This document shows positions 34,462-43,290 of a DNA stretch of 64,000 bases, one piece after another (positions within the stretch are counted from its first letter, which is position 1; each line of letters begins with the position of its first letter). Location: NCBI GenBank assembly GCA_036375715.1, contig DASVBS010000079.1:85292-149291 (forward strand). Reading direction: 5' to 3'. This DNA comes from Longimicrobiaceae bacterium. Its GTDB lineage: Bacteria; Gemmatimonadota; Gemmatimonadetes; Longimicrobiales; Longimicrobiaceae. The position numbers and the translations under genes are program-made. Below the pieces are notes generated by a model. It worked only from the letters and a program-made list of their open reading frames with translations, was not told where the DNA came from and searched no databases.

Positions 34462-35496
34462 TCAAGGATCAAGGCGCCTCGGCCCCCCCGCGAGTCCCTC
34501 CAGGCTCCAATCAGCGCGGTTCGTCCACGTGTCCCCATGCCGCGCAATCCACAGGTCGGCTTCCTTCTGACCGGCTGAGATCCAGGCCTCACGCAGGCGT
34601 CGGGGCGGTTCGAGCGGATCTTCGTCGGTGAGTCGGAAGGTGCCCCAGTGCATGGCCCCCAGAACTCCCCGACCCCCCAGTTCGAGGTATGCTCGGACGG
34701 CCTCCTCCGGGTTCATATGCGCCTGGCGCATGAACCAGCGCGGTTCGTACGCTCCGATCGGCATCAGCACCAGGTCGAAAGGTCCTGTGCTCTGCCCGAT
34801 CTGTTCGTACCCGGGGAACCAGCCGCTGTCTCCTCCGAAGTAGACGGCGAACCCATCGTTCGCGCGCAGGGACCAGGATCCCCAGAGGCGCTGGAAGCGG
34901 ACAAAGGGTGAGCGAGAGCTCCAGTGCTGCGCGGGGAGGCAGCGAACCTCGAGCTCACCGAGGGTCGCCGTCTGCCACCAGTCCAGCTCCACCAGCCGCC
35001 GCACGCCGCGTCGCCCGAACCAATCCGCGTAGCCGAGCGGGGTGAACCAGGTGATCTCGTCGCCATACCGCCTGACGAGTGCCCGGACTGTGGGATCGTC
35101 CAGATGGTCGTAGTGGTCGTGTGAGAGCAGAACCGCGTCGATCGGGGGAAGGTCCTCGAAAGGCACGCCCGGCGGTGTGAATCGCTTCGGCCCGGCGGCA
35201 CGGAACGGGGAGGCGCGCTCACTCCACACCGGGTCGGTGAGGACGTTGAGCGGCCCCACCTGCAGCAGAAAGGTGGAGTGACCGACCCAGGTGGCGGTCA
35301 GCGTGCCGGGCCGCGCCCGCGGGTACTCGATGCGAGGGCGCCCTCGCGGGAACGCATCGGGCGCGGGGTCGGGCGGGAGCTCCTGGCGTCGCCGCTCCCA
35401 CCACCAGCGCAGGACGCTCGGCTGTCGGTCACCGTTGGCCGTGGGCCACGGATTGCGGAAACCGCCCCCGGGGCGGTGGTGCGCGGGCGCTCCCAC
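34462..35496 (-). CDS. MBL-fold hydrolase, NAPE-PLD-like
   Basis: 344 residues from GTG 35496. The metallo-beta-lactamase fold is shown by ATWVGHSTFLLQ, LTDPVWSERASPF, the metal motif LLSHDHYDHLDDPTV, PAQHWSSRSPF, FGGDSGWFPGY and MPIGAYEPRWFM with HMNPEEAV. This set matches the N-acyl-phosphatidylethanolamine phospholipase D / UlaG-like branch rather than beta-lactamases. Its membrane-lipid substrate, if any, is inferred from distant homology. It follows the M13 peptidase gene by 29 bases on the same strand. Confidence 0.88.
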   Translation of the reverse strand: MGAPAHHRPGGGFRNPWPTANGDRQPSVLRWWWERRRQELPPDPAPDAFPRGRPRIEYPRARPGTLTATWVGHSTFLLQVGPLNVLTDPVWSERASPFRAAGPKRFTPPGVPFEDLPPIDAVLLSHDHYDHLDDPTVRALVRRYGDEITWFTPLGYADWFGRRGVRRLVELDWWQTATLGELEVRCLPAQHWSSRSPFVRFQRLWGSWSLRANDGFAVYFGGDSGWFPGYEQIGQSTGPFDLVLMPIGAYEPRWFMRQAHMNPEEAVRAYLELGGRGVLGAMHWGTFRLTDEDPLEPPRRLREAWISAGQKEADLWIARHGDTWTNRADWSLEGLAGGPRRLDP

Positions 35497-35525
35497 CGCC
35501 TTCTCGGGACGAACAGGTGCGTGGA

Positions 35526-37580
35526 CTACCAGATTTTTACCCGCTCTTCGGGCGGCAAGTACATCCCGTCGCCGGGCTGGACGTTGAATGCCGCATGGAA
35601 TTCGTCGAGATTGCGGAGCACACCGTTGACCCGGAACTCGCCGGGCGAATGCGGATCCGTCAACAAGCGCTGCCGCAACGCTTCGTCACGGTAAAGGGTC
35701 CTCCAGATCTGCGCCCAGCCGAGGAAGAAGCGCTGATCGCCGGTGAGACCGTTGATGACGGGGGGCTCCTTCCCCCCGAGTGAGCGCTGATACGCGTCAT
35801 AGGCCACCGCGAGCCCGCTGAGGTCGCCGATGTTCTCCCCGAGGGTCAGGCGTCCGTTGATGCGCATCCCGTCGAGCGGCTCGTAGGCGGAGTACTGCTC
35901 CGCCAGCCGGTTCGCCCGCGCCTCGAAGGCCGCGGCGTCCTCGGGAGTCCACCAGTCGCGCAGGTTGCCGTCTCCGTCCGATCGGCGACCCTGGTCGTCG
36001 AAGCCGTGACTGATCTCGTGCCCGATCACGGCCCCGATGGCGCCGTAGTTCACGGCGTCGTCAGCCTCCACATCGAAGAAGGGGGGCTGCAGAATCGCCG
36101 CGGGGAAGACGATCTCGTTGAGGGTGGGGTGGTAGTACGCGTTGACCGTCTGAGGCGTCATCGCCCACTTGTGCTCGTCGATGGGCTGGCCCAGGTCGCT
36201 GATCATGTCCTCGAACTGGAAGCGCCTCGCCCGCATCACGTTGCCGACCAGGTCGCCGCGGCGGACCTCCAGCCCTTCGTGCTCGGGCCACACCTCCGGG
36301 TAACCGATCTTCACCCTGATCTTGGCCAGCTTCTGCTGGGCCTCCTCGCGGGTGGCCGGGCTCATCCACTCGAGCTGGTCGATGCCGTCACGGAACGCAG
36401 CCAGGAGGTTCCGGACCAACTCGTCCATTCGCTCCTTCGCTTCCGCCCGGAAGTGGCGTTCCACGTAGAGTTGGCCCAACTGCATGCCGAGAGCGGTCTC
36501 CGTAGCCTGCACCCCGCGACGCCAGCGCGGCATCTGCTCGGCCAACCCCTGGAGCGTCCGCCCGCGATACTCGAAGCGCGCTCTGTCGAATTCGCTGCTC
36601 AGATACTCCGCGTAGGCGTCGAGGAGCTTGACCGTCAGGTAGTCCCTCCAGGTCTCCAACGGGGTCGTGGCGACCAGGCTGTCCAGCGCCTGGAAGTAGT
36701 CGGGCTGACGCACGACCAGGATCGGGGTCCTGTCCGCCTGAAGGTCGGTCAAGAAGGTTGACCAGGAGAAGTGCTCTGCGTTCCTGTCCAGCTGCTCCAA
36801 TGTGAAGGCGTTGTAGGTTGCCTCGCGGTCTCGGTTACGGGTCCGATCCCAGTGCCGCTCCGCTAGCGCCGTCTCGAAGGTGAGCACTCGCTCCGCCCCG
36901 CCTGCGGGGTCGCTCGACCCCACCAGCCGCAGCAACGTCTCCGCGTAGGCCTGGTAAGCCTTTTGCGCCGCGATCAGCTTCTCGTCCTCGCGCAGGTAGT
37001 AGTCGCGATCGGGAAGCCCCAGACCCGACTGGCTCAGGTATACCACGTAGCGTGTGGCCTGCCGCGCGTCGAGGCTCACGTACAGGCTGATCGGACTCTG
37101 CACGCCGATCTCGGCCAGATGAGCCAGCAGCTCCGGCAGCTCCGCGTGATCCCGCAGCGCTTCGATGCGCTCCAGCTCGGACCGAAGCGGCTGGATTCCG
37201 AGCCGCTCGACCGCCGCGGAGTCCATGAAGCTGGCGTAGAAGTCCCCCACCTTCTGCGGAATCGAGCCGGCGGGGTGGCCGGCAGCCGCCGACTCCTCGA
37301 GGATGGCACGGAGTGCCTCGCGGCTCCGGTCATCCAGCTCGACGAAGGCGCCGTAGGTGGCGCGGTCGTTCGGGATCTTGGCGGTCTGCAGCCAGCGGCC
37401 GTTGGCGAAGCGGAAGAAGTCGTCCTGCGGGCGGATTGACCGGTCGAAAGTCGTCGTGTCGATGCCGTGGAGGCGTGGCGGAGCGTTGACGCTGCTCTGT
37501 GCGCTCACCGTCGAGACCGTGGCCCCGAGGAGCAGGCTGGCGAGAAGGGCGCGCCCTGCGCGCCCCATGCGGTCCTTCAT
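35526..37580 (-). CDS. Secreted M13 family metallopeptidase (neprilysin/PepO type)
   Basis: 684 residues with a signal peptide (ALLASLLLGATVSTVSAQ). The peptidase begins FDRSIRPQDDFFRFANGRWL, typical of M13. Zinc site: VIGHEISHGFDDQGR (H521, E522, H525) and ENIGDLSGLAVAY (E582). VNAYYHPTLNEIVFPAAILQ and the C-terminal HSPGEFRVNGVLRNLDEF are also family hallmarks. M13 enzymes cut oligopeptides of up to about 50 residues. It probably works in the periplasm or outside the cell. HtrA lies just upstream (38-base gap), suggesting an extracytoplasmic proteolysis operon. Confidence 0.95.
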   Translation of the reverse strand: MKDRMGRAGRALLASLLLGATVSTVSAQSSVNAPPRLHGIDTTTFDRSIRPQDDFFRFANGRWLQTAKIPNDRATYGAFVELDDRSREALRAILEESAAAGHPAGSIPQKVGDFYASFMDSAAVERLGIQPLRSELERIEALRDHAELPELLAHLAEIGVQSPISLYVSLDARQATRYVVYLSQSGLGLPDRDYYLREDEKLIAAQKAYQAYAETLLRLVGSSDPAGGAERVLTFETALAERHWDRTRNRDREATYNAFTLEQLDRNAEHFSWSTFLTDLQADRTPILVVRQPDYFQALDSLVATTPLETWRDYLTVKLLDAYAEYLSSEFDRARFEYRGRTLQGLAEQMPRWRRGVQATETALGMQLGQLYVERHFRAEAKERMDELVRNLLAAFRDGIDQLEWMSPATREEAQQKLAKIRVKIGYPEVWPEHEGLEVRRGDLVGNVMRARRFQFEDMISDLGQPIDEHKWAMTPQTVNAYYHPTLNEIVFPAAILQPPFFDVEADDAVNYGAIGAVIGHEISHGFDDQGRRSDGDGNLRDWWTPEDAAAFEARANRLAEQYSAYEPLDGMRINGRLTLGENIGDLSGLAVAYDAYQRSLGGKEPPVINGLTGDQRFFLGWAQIWRTLYRDEALRQRLLTDPHSPGEFRVNGVLRNLDEFHAAFNVQPGDGMYLPPEERVKIW

Positions 37581-37618
37581 CGATGCCCCCTGAAGTGGAT
37601 CACGGCTTCTCGCCGTGA

Positions 37619-39094
37619 TCAGCGAATGAGGAACTGGGCCGAGCCCAGCTGGCCGTTACGCTCGAAGTACATGATGACGGCGCCGCGCCCCACGCTCTGC
37701 AGCGCGGCCGCCGCCTCTTCCGCCGAGCGTATCCGCATGCGGTTGATCTGTAGAATGACGTCTCCCTCACGCAGCCCCAATCCCTGTGCGTTTTCCGGCA
37801 GATCGACGATCAGTGCTCCCTGGTCGCTCCGCACTCCACGCTCCGCCTGAATCGCCGGCGTCACAGTGATCAGCTGGAAGCCGTTCAGGGCCTGAATTCG
37901 CTCGGCACTGACCGAGGGAAGGTCGGCCGGGACCACCCGGAAGGTAGCGCTCCGCGGCTCGGAGACCACGATCTCCATCGGTTCTCCCACCCGGCTCCGC
38001 AGCATCGCCGCCTGCCAGTCCAGCGGAGTGCGGATCTCTCGGCCGGCGGCGCTCGATACCACCATTCCCACGCGCAGGCCGGCTCGGTCCGCGGGTGAGC
38101 CCGGCACCACCCGCGCGATACGGACGTCGCTCCGGCGGCGAATCTGGCGATTCATCGGCTCCACGTCGGCACCGATCCACGCGTGCCGCACTGCTCCGTT
38201 TTCGACCAGATCGCGAACCACCCGCCGGACCCGGTCGATGGGGATCGCGAAGCCGAGTCCCTCACTTCCACCCCCCTGGGAAATGATCGACGAGTTCACG
38301 CCGATCACCTGTCCGAGCCCGTTCACCAGCGGCCCGCCGGAGTTGCCCGGGTTGATGGACGCGTCGGTCTGGATCATGTCGAGGTAGTAGCCCCGCGAGT
38401 CGCCGTTGGGAATGATGTTGCGCCCCACGGCGCTCACCACCCCCACCGTGACGGTCGGCTCGGTGTTGGCCAGCAGGAACCCGAGCGGATTCCCGATCGC
38501 CACCACCCACTCACCGATGAGCAGGTCTTCGCTGGTCCCCAGGGGAGCGACTGGAAGCGGGCCACTCTGGTTCGTGCTCAGGTCGAGCTGCAGCACCGCC
38601 AGATCGGTCGTCTCGTCCACCCCGACGATGGTCGCGTCGAAGTCGCGTCCATCGGGAAGGGTGACGAAGATCTCGGTCGCGCCCCGCACGACGTGCTCAT
38701 TCGTGACCACCAGCCCGCTCTCGTGGATGATGAACCCGGAGCCCATCCCCGCGCTTTGTTGCTCGTAGCCGTGCGGGATCAAAAGCTGCTCGAAAATGGA
38801 GCGGGGCATCACCCGCTCGCGCCGGACAGTGTTCACACTGACGACGGCGGGGCCCACCCGCTCGGCCGCGAGCACGATGGCGTTGCGACGGGAGCCATCC
38901 AGCTCCTGTTGGAGCTGGGTGATGCGGAGCGTATCAGTCGCCGGCTCGAGGTCGTCGACGACGCTCTGGACGCGCTCCGTCGGCTCCGCCTGGACCGCGG
39001 GGCTGGCGCGGCAGGCCCCGAGGGTCAGGAGAAGGATCAGCGGGAGAGTTCCACCCGCCCGGAGGCTCGTCCTCAGTTCGTGTGCTCTCTTCAC
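37619..39094 (-). CDS. HtrA/DegP-like serine protease lipoprotein with two PDZ domains
   Basis: 491 residues. The signal LILLLTLGAC ends in a lipobox cysteine, so the protein is probably membrane-anchored in the periplasm. The trypsin-like domain has the triad H134 (TNEHVV), D164 (TTDLAVLQ) and S252 (NPGNSGGPL). Two PDZ domains follow, about residues 300-385 and 395-490, the last with GLREGDVILQINRMRI. HtrA proteases degrade or refold damaged envelope proteins. It lies between the idi gene (21 bases upstream) and the M13 peptidase gene, all on the minus strand. Confidence 0.94.
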   Translation of the reverse strand: MKRAHELRTSLRAGGTLPLILLLTLGACRASPAVQAEPTERVQSVVDDLEPATDTLRITQLQQELDGSRRNAIVLAAERVGPAVVSVNTVRRERVMPRSIFEQLLIPHGYEQQSAGMGSGFIIHESGLVVTNEHVVRGATEIFVTLPDGRDFDATIVGVDETTDLAVLQLDLSTNQSGPLPVAPLGTSEDLLIGEWVVAIGNPLGFLLANTEPTVTVGVVSAVGRNIIPNGDSRGYYLDMIQTDASINPGNSGGPLVNGLGQVIGVNSSIISQGGGSEGLGFAIPIDRVRRVVRDLVENGAVRHAWIGADVEPMNRQIRRRSDVRIARVVPGSPADRAGLRVGMVVSSAAGREIRTPLDWQAAMLRSRVGEPMEIVVSEPRSATFRVVPADLPSVSAERIQALNGFQLITVTPAIQAERGVRSDQGALIVDLPENAQGLGLREGDVILQINRMRIRSAEEAAAALQSVGRGAVIMYFERNGQLGSAQFLIR

Positions 39095-39115
39095 GTTGGT
39101 GTCCGCGGTTGGCGC

Positions 39116-39658
39116 TCAGTTGCGCAGTGTGCGCGCGCGGCGGGGTCGCTGTTCGAATCCCTCGAAGGCGGCACGAAACCAGGGGGTGAACGAGTCAGGC
39201 GAGGAACGTAGCTCCGCACGGATCTGGTGGGGTGTGACCCAGCGCCACTCGCTCACCTCCGCCGGGTCCGGATCGGGATCCTGATCGATCTCGCCCACGA
39301 AGACGTGGTCGATCTCGTGTTCGATCAATCCGCCCTCCATCTCGGCCCGATAGGTGAAGACGAACACCGGCTCGAGCTCGGCATCGACGCGGAGCTCCTC
39401 ACGCAGGCGGCGGCCGGCGGCGGCGAGCGTCGCCTCTCCCGGCCGCGGGTGTCCGCAGCAGCTGTTCGACCAGAGACCTCCTCCGTGGTACTTCCCCTCG
39501 GCTCGGCGCTGCAGCAGGATCTCGCCTCGCGGGTTCACTGCGAAGACCGAGAAGGCGCGATGCAGCGCGCCCTCTCGGTGCGCCTCCATCTTGCCGGCGG
39601 CACCGATCGGTTGGTCCGCTGCATCCACCAGGATGACCTGCTCCTCCCTTTCGTTCAT
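39116..39658 (-). CDS. idi: Isopentenyl-diphosphate delta-isomerase, type I
   Basis: 180 residues from ATG 39658 (182 in E. coli); ATG 39670 is an alternative. It interconverts isopentenyl and dimethylallyl diphosphate. The Nudix-related fold shows HRAFSVFAVNPRGEILLQRR, the active-site cysteine in WSNSCCGHPRPGE, LREELRVDAELEPVF and the glutamate in EHEIDHVFVGE. It is apparently the first gene of the idi-htrA-M13-MBL minus-strand series, divergent from the radical SAM gene. Confidence 0.93.
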   Translation of the reverse strand: MNEREEQVILVDAADQPIGAAGKMEAHREGALHRAFSVFAVNPRGEILLQRRAEGKYHGGGLWSNSCCGHPRPGEATLAAAGRRLREELRVDAELEPVFVFTYRAEMEGGLIEHEIDHVFVGEIDQDPDPDPAEVSEWRWVTPHQIRAELRSSPDSFTPWFRAAFEGFEQRPRRARTLRN

Positions 39659-39742
39659 CTTCGCCGTCATCGGGTTGCTCGCCAGGATCCTCAGACCCAT
39701 GTGTACCATCAGGCCAAGACGAAGGTGCCGCACGCGCCCGAC

Positions 39743-39777
39743 TTGCGCTTCGGTGTTTATTCGGGTATCTTCAGCGC
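39743..39777 (+). promoter_or_regulatory. Promoter giving a possibly leaderless mRNA
   Basis: TTGCGC (39743-39748), 17 bases, then TATCTT (39766-39771). The ATG of the radical SAM gene begins only seven bases after the -10 box, where transcription would start, so the message may have no 5' leader. No Shine-Dalgarno sequence is present. Confidence 0.5.
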
Positions 39778-40848
39778 ATGCAGTACCTCCCGATTCATGG
39801 GCGCGGGGCGAGCTTCAATCCTCCCAATCGCTTCGAGCGGCTCTCGTACGAGCCGGATCCGGAGTGGCAAGATCCGGATGAGCCCGATCCGTGGCGGACT
39901 ACGCAGTATTTCCGCGATGCCGCCCGCACCGTTCTCACGCGGAACAACAGCCCCGACGTTCCCTTCGATGTGGGGTTGAATCCCTACCGTGGGTGCAGTC
40001 ACGGCTGCGCGTACTGCTTTGCCCGACCGAACCATGAGTATCTCGGCCTCTCCGCCGGTCTGGACTTCGAGTCGAAGATCTTCGTCAAGCTGGAAGCTCC
40101 CGAGCTGCTGAGGGCGGAGCTCTCTTCGCCGCGCTGGAATCCGGAGCCGATCATCATGAGCGGGGTGACCGACCCGTACCAGCCGGCGGAGCGGCGCTTC
40201 CGTATTACCCGCGGGTGTCTCGAGGTGCTGGCGGAGTTTCGTAATCCGATCGCGATCATCACCAAGAACCACCTGGTGACCCGCGACGTCGACCTGCTAG
40301 CGGAACTCGCGTCTCACCAGGCCGCGATCGTCAACATCTCTATCACCAGTCTGGACCCCAAGCTCCAGCGGGTCATGGAGCCGCGTACATCCATTCCCAA
40401 GCGGCGGCTGGCCGCAGTGGAAACGCTCTCCAGGGCGGGAGTCCCGGTGAACGTGATGGTGGCTCCGGTCATTCCCGGGCTCAACGACCATGAGGTTCCC
40501 TCGATTCTCTCCGCCGCGGCGGCGGCCGGTGCCCGCTCTGCGGGGTTCATCCCTCTGCGCTTGCCAGGCGCCGTTGCCGAGATCTTCCAGCGCTGGCTCT
40601 CGGATCACTTTCCCGAGCGCAAGGAGCGGGTGCTCAACCGGATCCGGGAGATCAGAGGGGGGCGGCTGAACGACCCACGCTTCGGATCGCGCATGCGAGG
40701 ATCCGGACCGTACTGGGAGCAGATGCGCGCCATGTTCCAGGCCGTGATCCGCCGGGAGGGCCTGGACCAGGAGCGCCCCTCGCTCTCCACCGCCGCCTTC
40801 CGCCGACCCGATCCGGGCGGCCAGCTGCGCCTCTTCTCCGAGCCCTAG
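39778..40848 (+). CDS. PA0069-family radical SAM protein (SplB-like)
   Basis: 356 residues. The iron-sulfur cluster motif is C-x3-C-x2-C in YRGCSHGCAYCFARPNHEYL (C73, C77, C80). The context NPYRGCSHGC, IIMSGVTDPYQPAERRF and NVMVAPVIPGLNDHE matches the PA0069/Rv2578c family, related to spore photoproduct lyase but of unknown reaction. It starts directly at the predicted transcription start (see promoter). It is divergent from idi. Confidence 0.92.
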   Translation: MQYLPIHGRGASFNPPNRFERLSYEPDPEWQDPDEPDPWRTTQYFRDAARTVLTRNNSPDVPFDVGLNPYRGCSHGCAYCFARPNHEYLGLSAGLDFESKIFVKLEAPELLRAELSSPRWNPEPIIMSGVTDPYQPAERRFRITRGCLEVLAEFRNPIAIITKNHLVTRDVDLLAELASHQAAIVNISITSLDPKLQRVMEPRTSIPKRRLAAVETLSRAGVPVNVMVAPVIPGLNDHEVPSILSAAAAAGARSAGFIPLRLPGAVAEIFQRWLSDHFPERKERVLNRIREIRGGRLNDPRFGSRMRGSGPYWEQMRAMFQAVIRREGLDQERPSLSTAAFRRPDPGGQLRLFSEP

Positions 40849-40891
40849 CGTACCGGTTGGAGAAATGTCATCGCCCCGGGCAACGTTTTTC

Positions 40892-40920
40892 TTGCTGCGG
40901 AGAATCTTCTCCAATAGTTA
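40892..40920 (+). promoter_or_regulatory. Kinase promoter with palindromic operator in spacer
   Basis: TTGCTG (40892-40897), 17-base spacer, TAGTTA (40915-40920). The spacer contains the perfect palindrome GGAGAATCTTCTCC (40899-40912), and an extra half-site TTGGAGAA lies upstream at 40857-40864. A regulator bound here would block RNA polymerase. The start codon of the kinase gene is about 95 bases downstream. Confidence 0.45.
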
Positions 40921-41016
40921 TGCGTAAGTACACGGGAAGACAGGTCCCGCCCGCCGGACCGCGGGGAGGCGACGAGTGCTGCCGCCCCCGCTCCCGGGCC
41001 CTTCGCGGCCTCACAG

Positions 41017-42576
41017 ATGTACGGAATCGAGGGTCTGCTCGCCGGTCGCACCCTGGTCGACCGATACCGCATCGACGAAGTCATCGGGCGCGGCGGTATG
41101 GGTGCGGTGTACCGGGCGCGCGATCTTCGGCTCAACCGCGCGGTCGCGGTGAAGGTGATCAGCGTCGCCGCGCCCGATGTGGTGGCGCACGAACGCTTGC
41201 GTGCCCGCTTCCAGCGCGAGGCTCGGGCCGCGGCGGCGCTGCACCACCCACACGTGGTAGCCGTTTACGACTACGGAACCGACGGCGAGCTGGGGCTGGA
41301 TTTCCTGGTCATGGAGCTGCTGCGAGGGGAGGACCTCGCGACCCGCCTCGCGCGCAAAGGCCCACCGGCTCTCTCCACCACGCTGCAGATCCTTTACCAG
41401 GCCGCCCGAGGCCTGGGGGCCGGCCATCGCGCCGGGCTCATCCATCGTGACGTCAAGCCTGGCAACCTCTTTCTCGAGCCAGGAGATCGGGTAGGGGAGG
41501 TGCAGGTGCGCGTGCTCGATTTCGGTATCGCCGAGATCGCCGCGGTGGACGGCGAGACGATGACCCACCTCACCGCATTCGGGCGCTCGCCCTTCTCTCC
41601 GGCCTATGCATCCCCCGAGCAACTCCGTGGCGAGCAGACGCTGACCCCTGCCACCGACGTCTTCAGCCTCGGCGCGGTCGGCTTCCAGCTACTGACCGGC
41701 CGCCGCGCGTTCCACACCACGGACCCTCGTGAGCAGATCGAGCAGGTGGCGCACGCCGTAGCGACGGACCTGTCGCGCGTGGCGGGGTTGCCGACCGCGG
41801 TGCGAATCTGCCTCGAGCGGGCTCTGGCGCCCTCCCCCGCGGATCGCTTCGCCAATGCGGGGGCGTTTGCCGAGGCAATCGGCTATGCCCTGCCGTCGGA
41901 TCCCAGCTTCGAACCGATCGCGGAGCGTCCGTCGTTCGCCGATGTCGACCGCACGCTGCTGGTCGCCGAATCGAACGGGAAGCCGGCCCTTCATCCGAGC
42001 GTGGAGGTGACCGCGCGCCCCGGCACGCGGTTCGTCACTCCCGTTTCTCGCCCCCCTCTGGTCTCGAGCGGTCCGCCTCCACCGCGCGAGGTGATCCAGT
42101 TCAATCAGCGCATCGCCACGTCGCCGCCTGGCATCAGCTCCGCGTCGATGCGCCCCGTGCCCAGGCGCGGGTGGGTGCGCGAGGCGGCCATCGGTCTCTG
42201 GAACTTCCTGGTGACCACGGTCTCCTTCGTGCTCTTCGGCGCCATCTGGCTCGTGGCGGTCGAGGCTCTGAACGAGAACGACTTCGAAAAGCTCTATCTG
42301 GCCACGGCCTCCACCGTCGCTCTCACCCCCTTCGCCCTCCACCGCCTGATGGGAAGCCGCGGAAGCTTCCGCTTCGCCCTCTTCGCATCCATTCTCGCCT
42401 CTCTGGCCACGGTGTATCTGCTCAACGATCGGGGCAACGGCGACATCGAGCTGGTGCTCGCGGCGCTCTTCATGGCGCAGCTGGTGGCGGTCATTCTGGC
42501 CGAAATTCTCACCCGCCGCTCTGTCGACGAGGAGCTGGAAGAAGAGCTCGAAAGACTTCGCAAGGAAGCCCTCTAA
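41017..42576 (+). CDS. Membrane-anchored Hanks-type Ser/Thr protein kinase
   Basis: 519 residues. The kinase domain (about 17-285) has IGRGGMGAVYRARD, the ATP-binding lysine K46 in AVAVKVI, HRDVKPGN with catalytic D145, DFGIAE with D168, and YASPEQLRGE. A proline-rich linker (about 300-385) leads to four predicted membrane helices from about residue 389 to 505 (FLVTTVSFVLFGAIWLVAV is the first) and a short charged tail. There is no PASTA or other extracellular sensor. It probably forms an operon with the zinc-ribbon protein 69 bases downstream. Confidence 0.93.
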   Translation: MYGIEGLLAGRTLVDRYRIDEVIGRGGMGAVYRARDLRLNRAVAVKVISVAAPDVVAHERLRARFQREARAAAALHHPHVVAVYDYGTDGELGLDFLVMELLRGEDLATRLARKGPPALSTTLQILYQAARGLGAGHRAGLIHRDVKPGNLFLEPGDRVGEVQVRVLDFGIAEIAAVDGETMTHLTAFGRSPFSPAYASPEQLRGEQTLTPATDVFSLGAVGFQLLTGRRAFHTTDPREQIEQVAHAVATDLSRVAGLPTAVRICLERALAPSPADRFANAGAFAEAIGYALPSDPSFEPIAERPSFADVDRTLLVAESNGKPALHPSVEVTARPGTRFVTPVSRPPLVSSGPPPPREVIQFNQRIATSPPGISSASMRPVPRRGWVREAAIGLWNFLVTTVSFVLFGAIWLVAVEALNENDFEKLYLATASTVALTPFALHRLMGSRGSFRFALFASILASLATVYLLNDRGNGDIELVLAALFMAQLVAVILAEILTRRSVDEELEEELERLRKEAL

Positions 42577-42645
42577 GCTGGTATAAGTCATGCTGTTACA
42601 GGGCGTGCCCCGCAGCCGGATCGGCCCACTCCCTGGAGGACCAGC

Positions 42646-43218
42646 ATGCCGCGGAAACGATGCCCCCACTGTGAGCGAACGCTTCCCTACGCGGCAAGGC
42701 GCTGCGTCCACTGCGGCTGGTCGATGCGGGCGGCGATGTCGCCGGGAGGTGGCGCGCGGTGGTGGAGGCGGCGCTCGCTGTGGGGAACAGTCATCGTGGC
42801 GGCATTGCTACCTGGCCTGGGGATCGGATACCGCAACGCCCCGCGGCTGGCCGACTGGTACGCCACCTTCGCGGCGGAACACCTCCCATCTGCAGCCTCT
42901 TCGTTCGCGCCCGCCGAAACCGAAGCCGGAGCTTACTTCTACTGCGTGCGGCAGGTCGCCCGTCGAATGGAAGGCACGTTCTCGGTCGAGACCTTTCCGG
43001 GCCCCGAGCAGAGCGAACTGATCACGCTCGCGGACGGTCGTTACCGCATCGCGTCGTTCGTGGACGAGACGCGTGAGGACGGGCGACGCGTCCGCTACGA
43101 GTTCGTCTGCCAGGTCGCCTTCCAGCGTGGCCGCTGGCTGCTCGAGAGGCTCGACCTCTCCGAGCGCTTCGCCACCCCGGTCGGCAGCGGCCCGGCGCTC
43201 GCCGTGCGCGAATTCTGA
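42646..43218 (+). CDS. Zinc-ribbon membrane protein
   Basis: 190 residues. The N-terminal ribbon has two knuckles, RCPHCERTL and RCVHCGWSM, and is followed by one membrane helix (about 47-65, TVIVAALLPGLGIGY) and an extracytoplasmic domain with a possible beta fold and two cysteines (YFYCVRQV and YEFVCQV) that could form a disulfide. I do not recognise the extracytoplasmic domain. Position behind a Ser/Thr kinase suggests it could be a substrate or partner, which is inference only. Confidence 0.75.
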   Translation: MPRKRCPHCERTLPYAARRCVHCGWSMRAAMSPGGGARWWRRRSLWGTVIVAALLPGLGIGYRNAPRLADWYATFAAEHLPSAASSFAPAETEAGAYFYCVRQVARRMEGTFSVETFPGPEQSELITLADGRYRIASFVDETREDGRRVRYEFVCQVAFQRGRWLLERLDLSERFATPVGSGPALAVREF

Positions 43219-43228
43219 CAACGGAAGG

Positions 43229-43256
43229 GGCCCGAGCAGATGGGAAAGCTCGGGCC
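43229..43256. terminator. Hairpin between convergent genes
   Basis: GGCCCGAGC (43229-43237) pairs perfectly with GCTCGGGCC (43248-43256) around a 10-base loop. It lies 10 bases after the zinc-ribbon gene stop and before the convergent ABC gene end. No T-tract on either strand. Confidence 0.55.
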
Positions 43257-43290
43257 GCCGAGGGCGTCGCAACCTGTCTGCCGCGGCCGC

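Noticed and set aside
39145..39165. GTTCGAATCCC, resembling a tRNA T-loop
   Set aside because: It is inside the 3' end of idi with no acceptor or anticodon stem.
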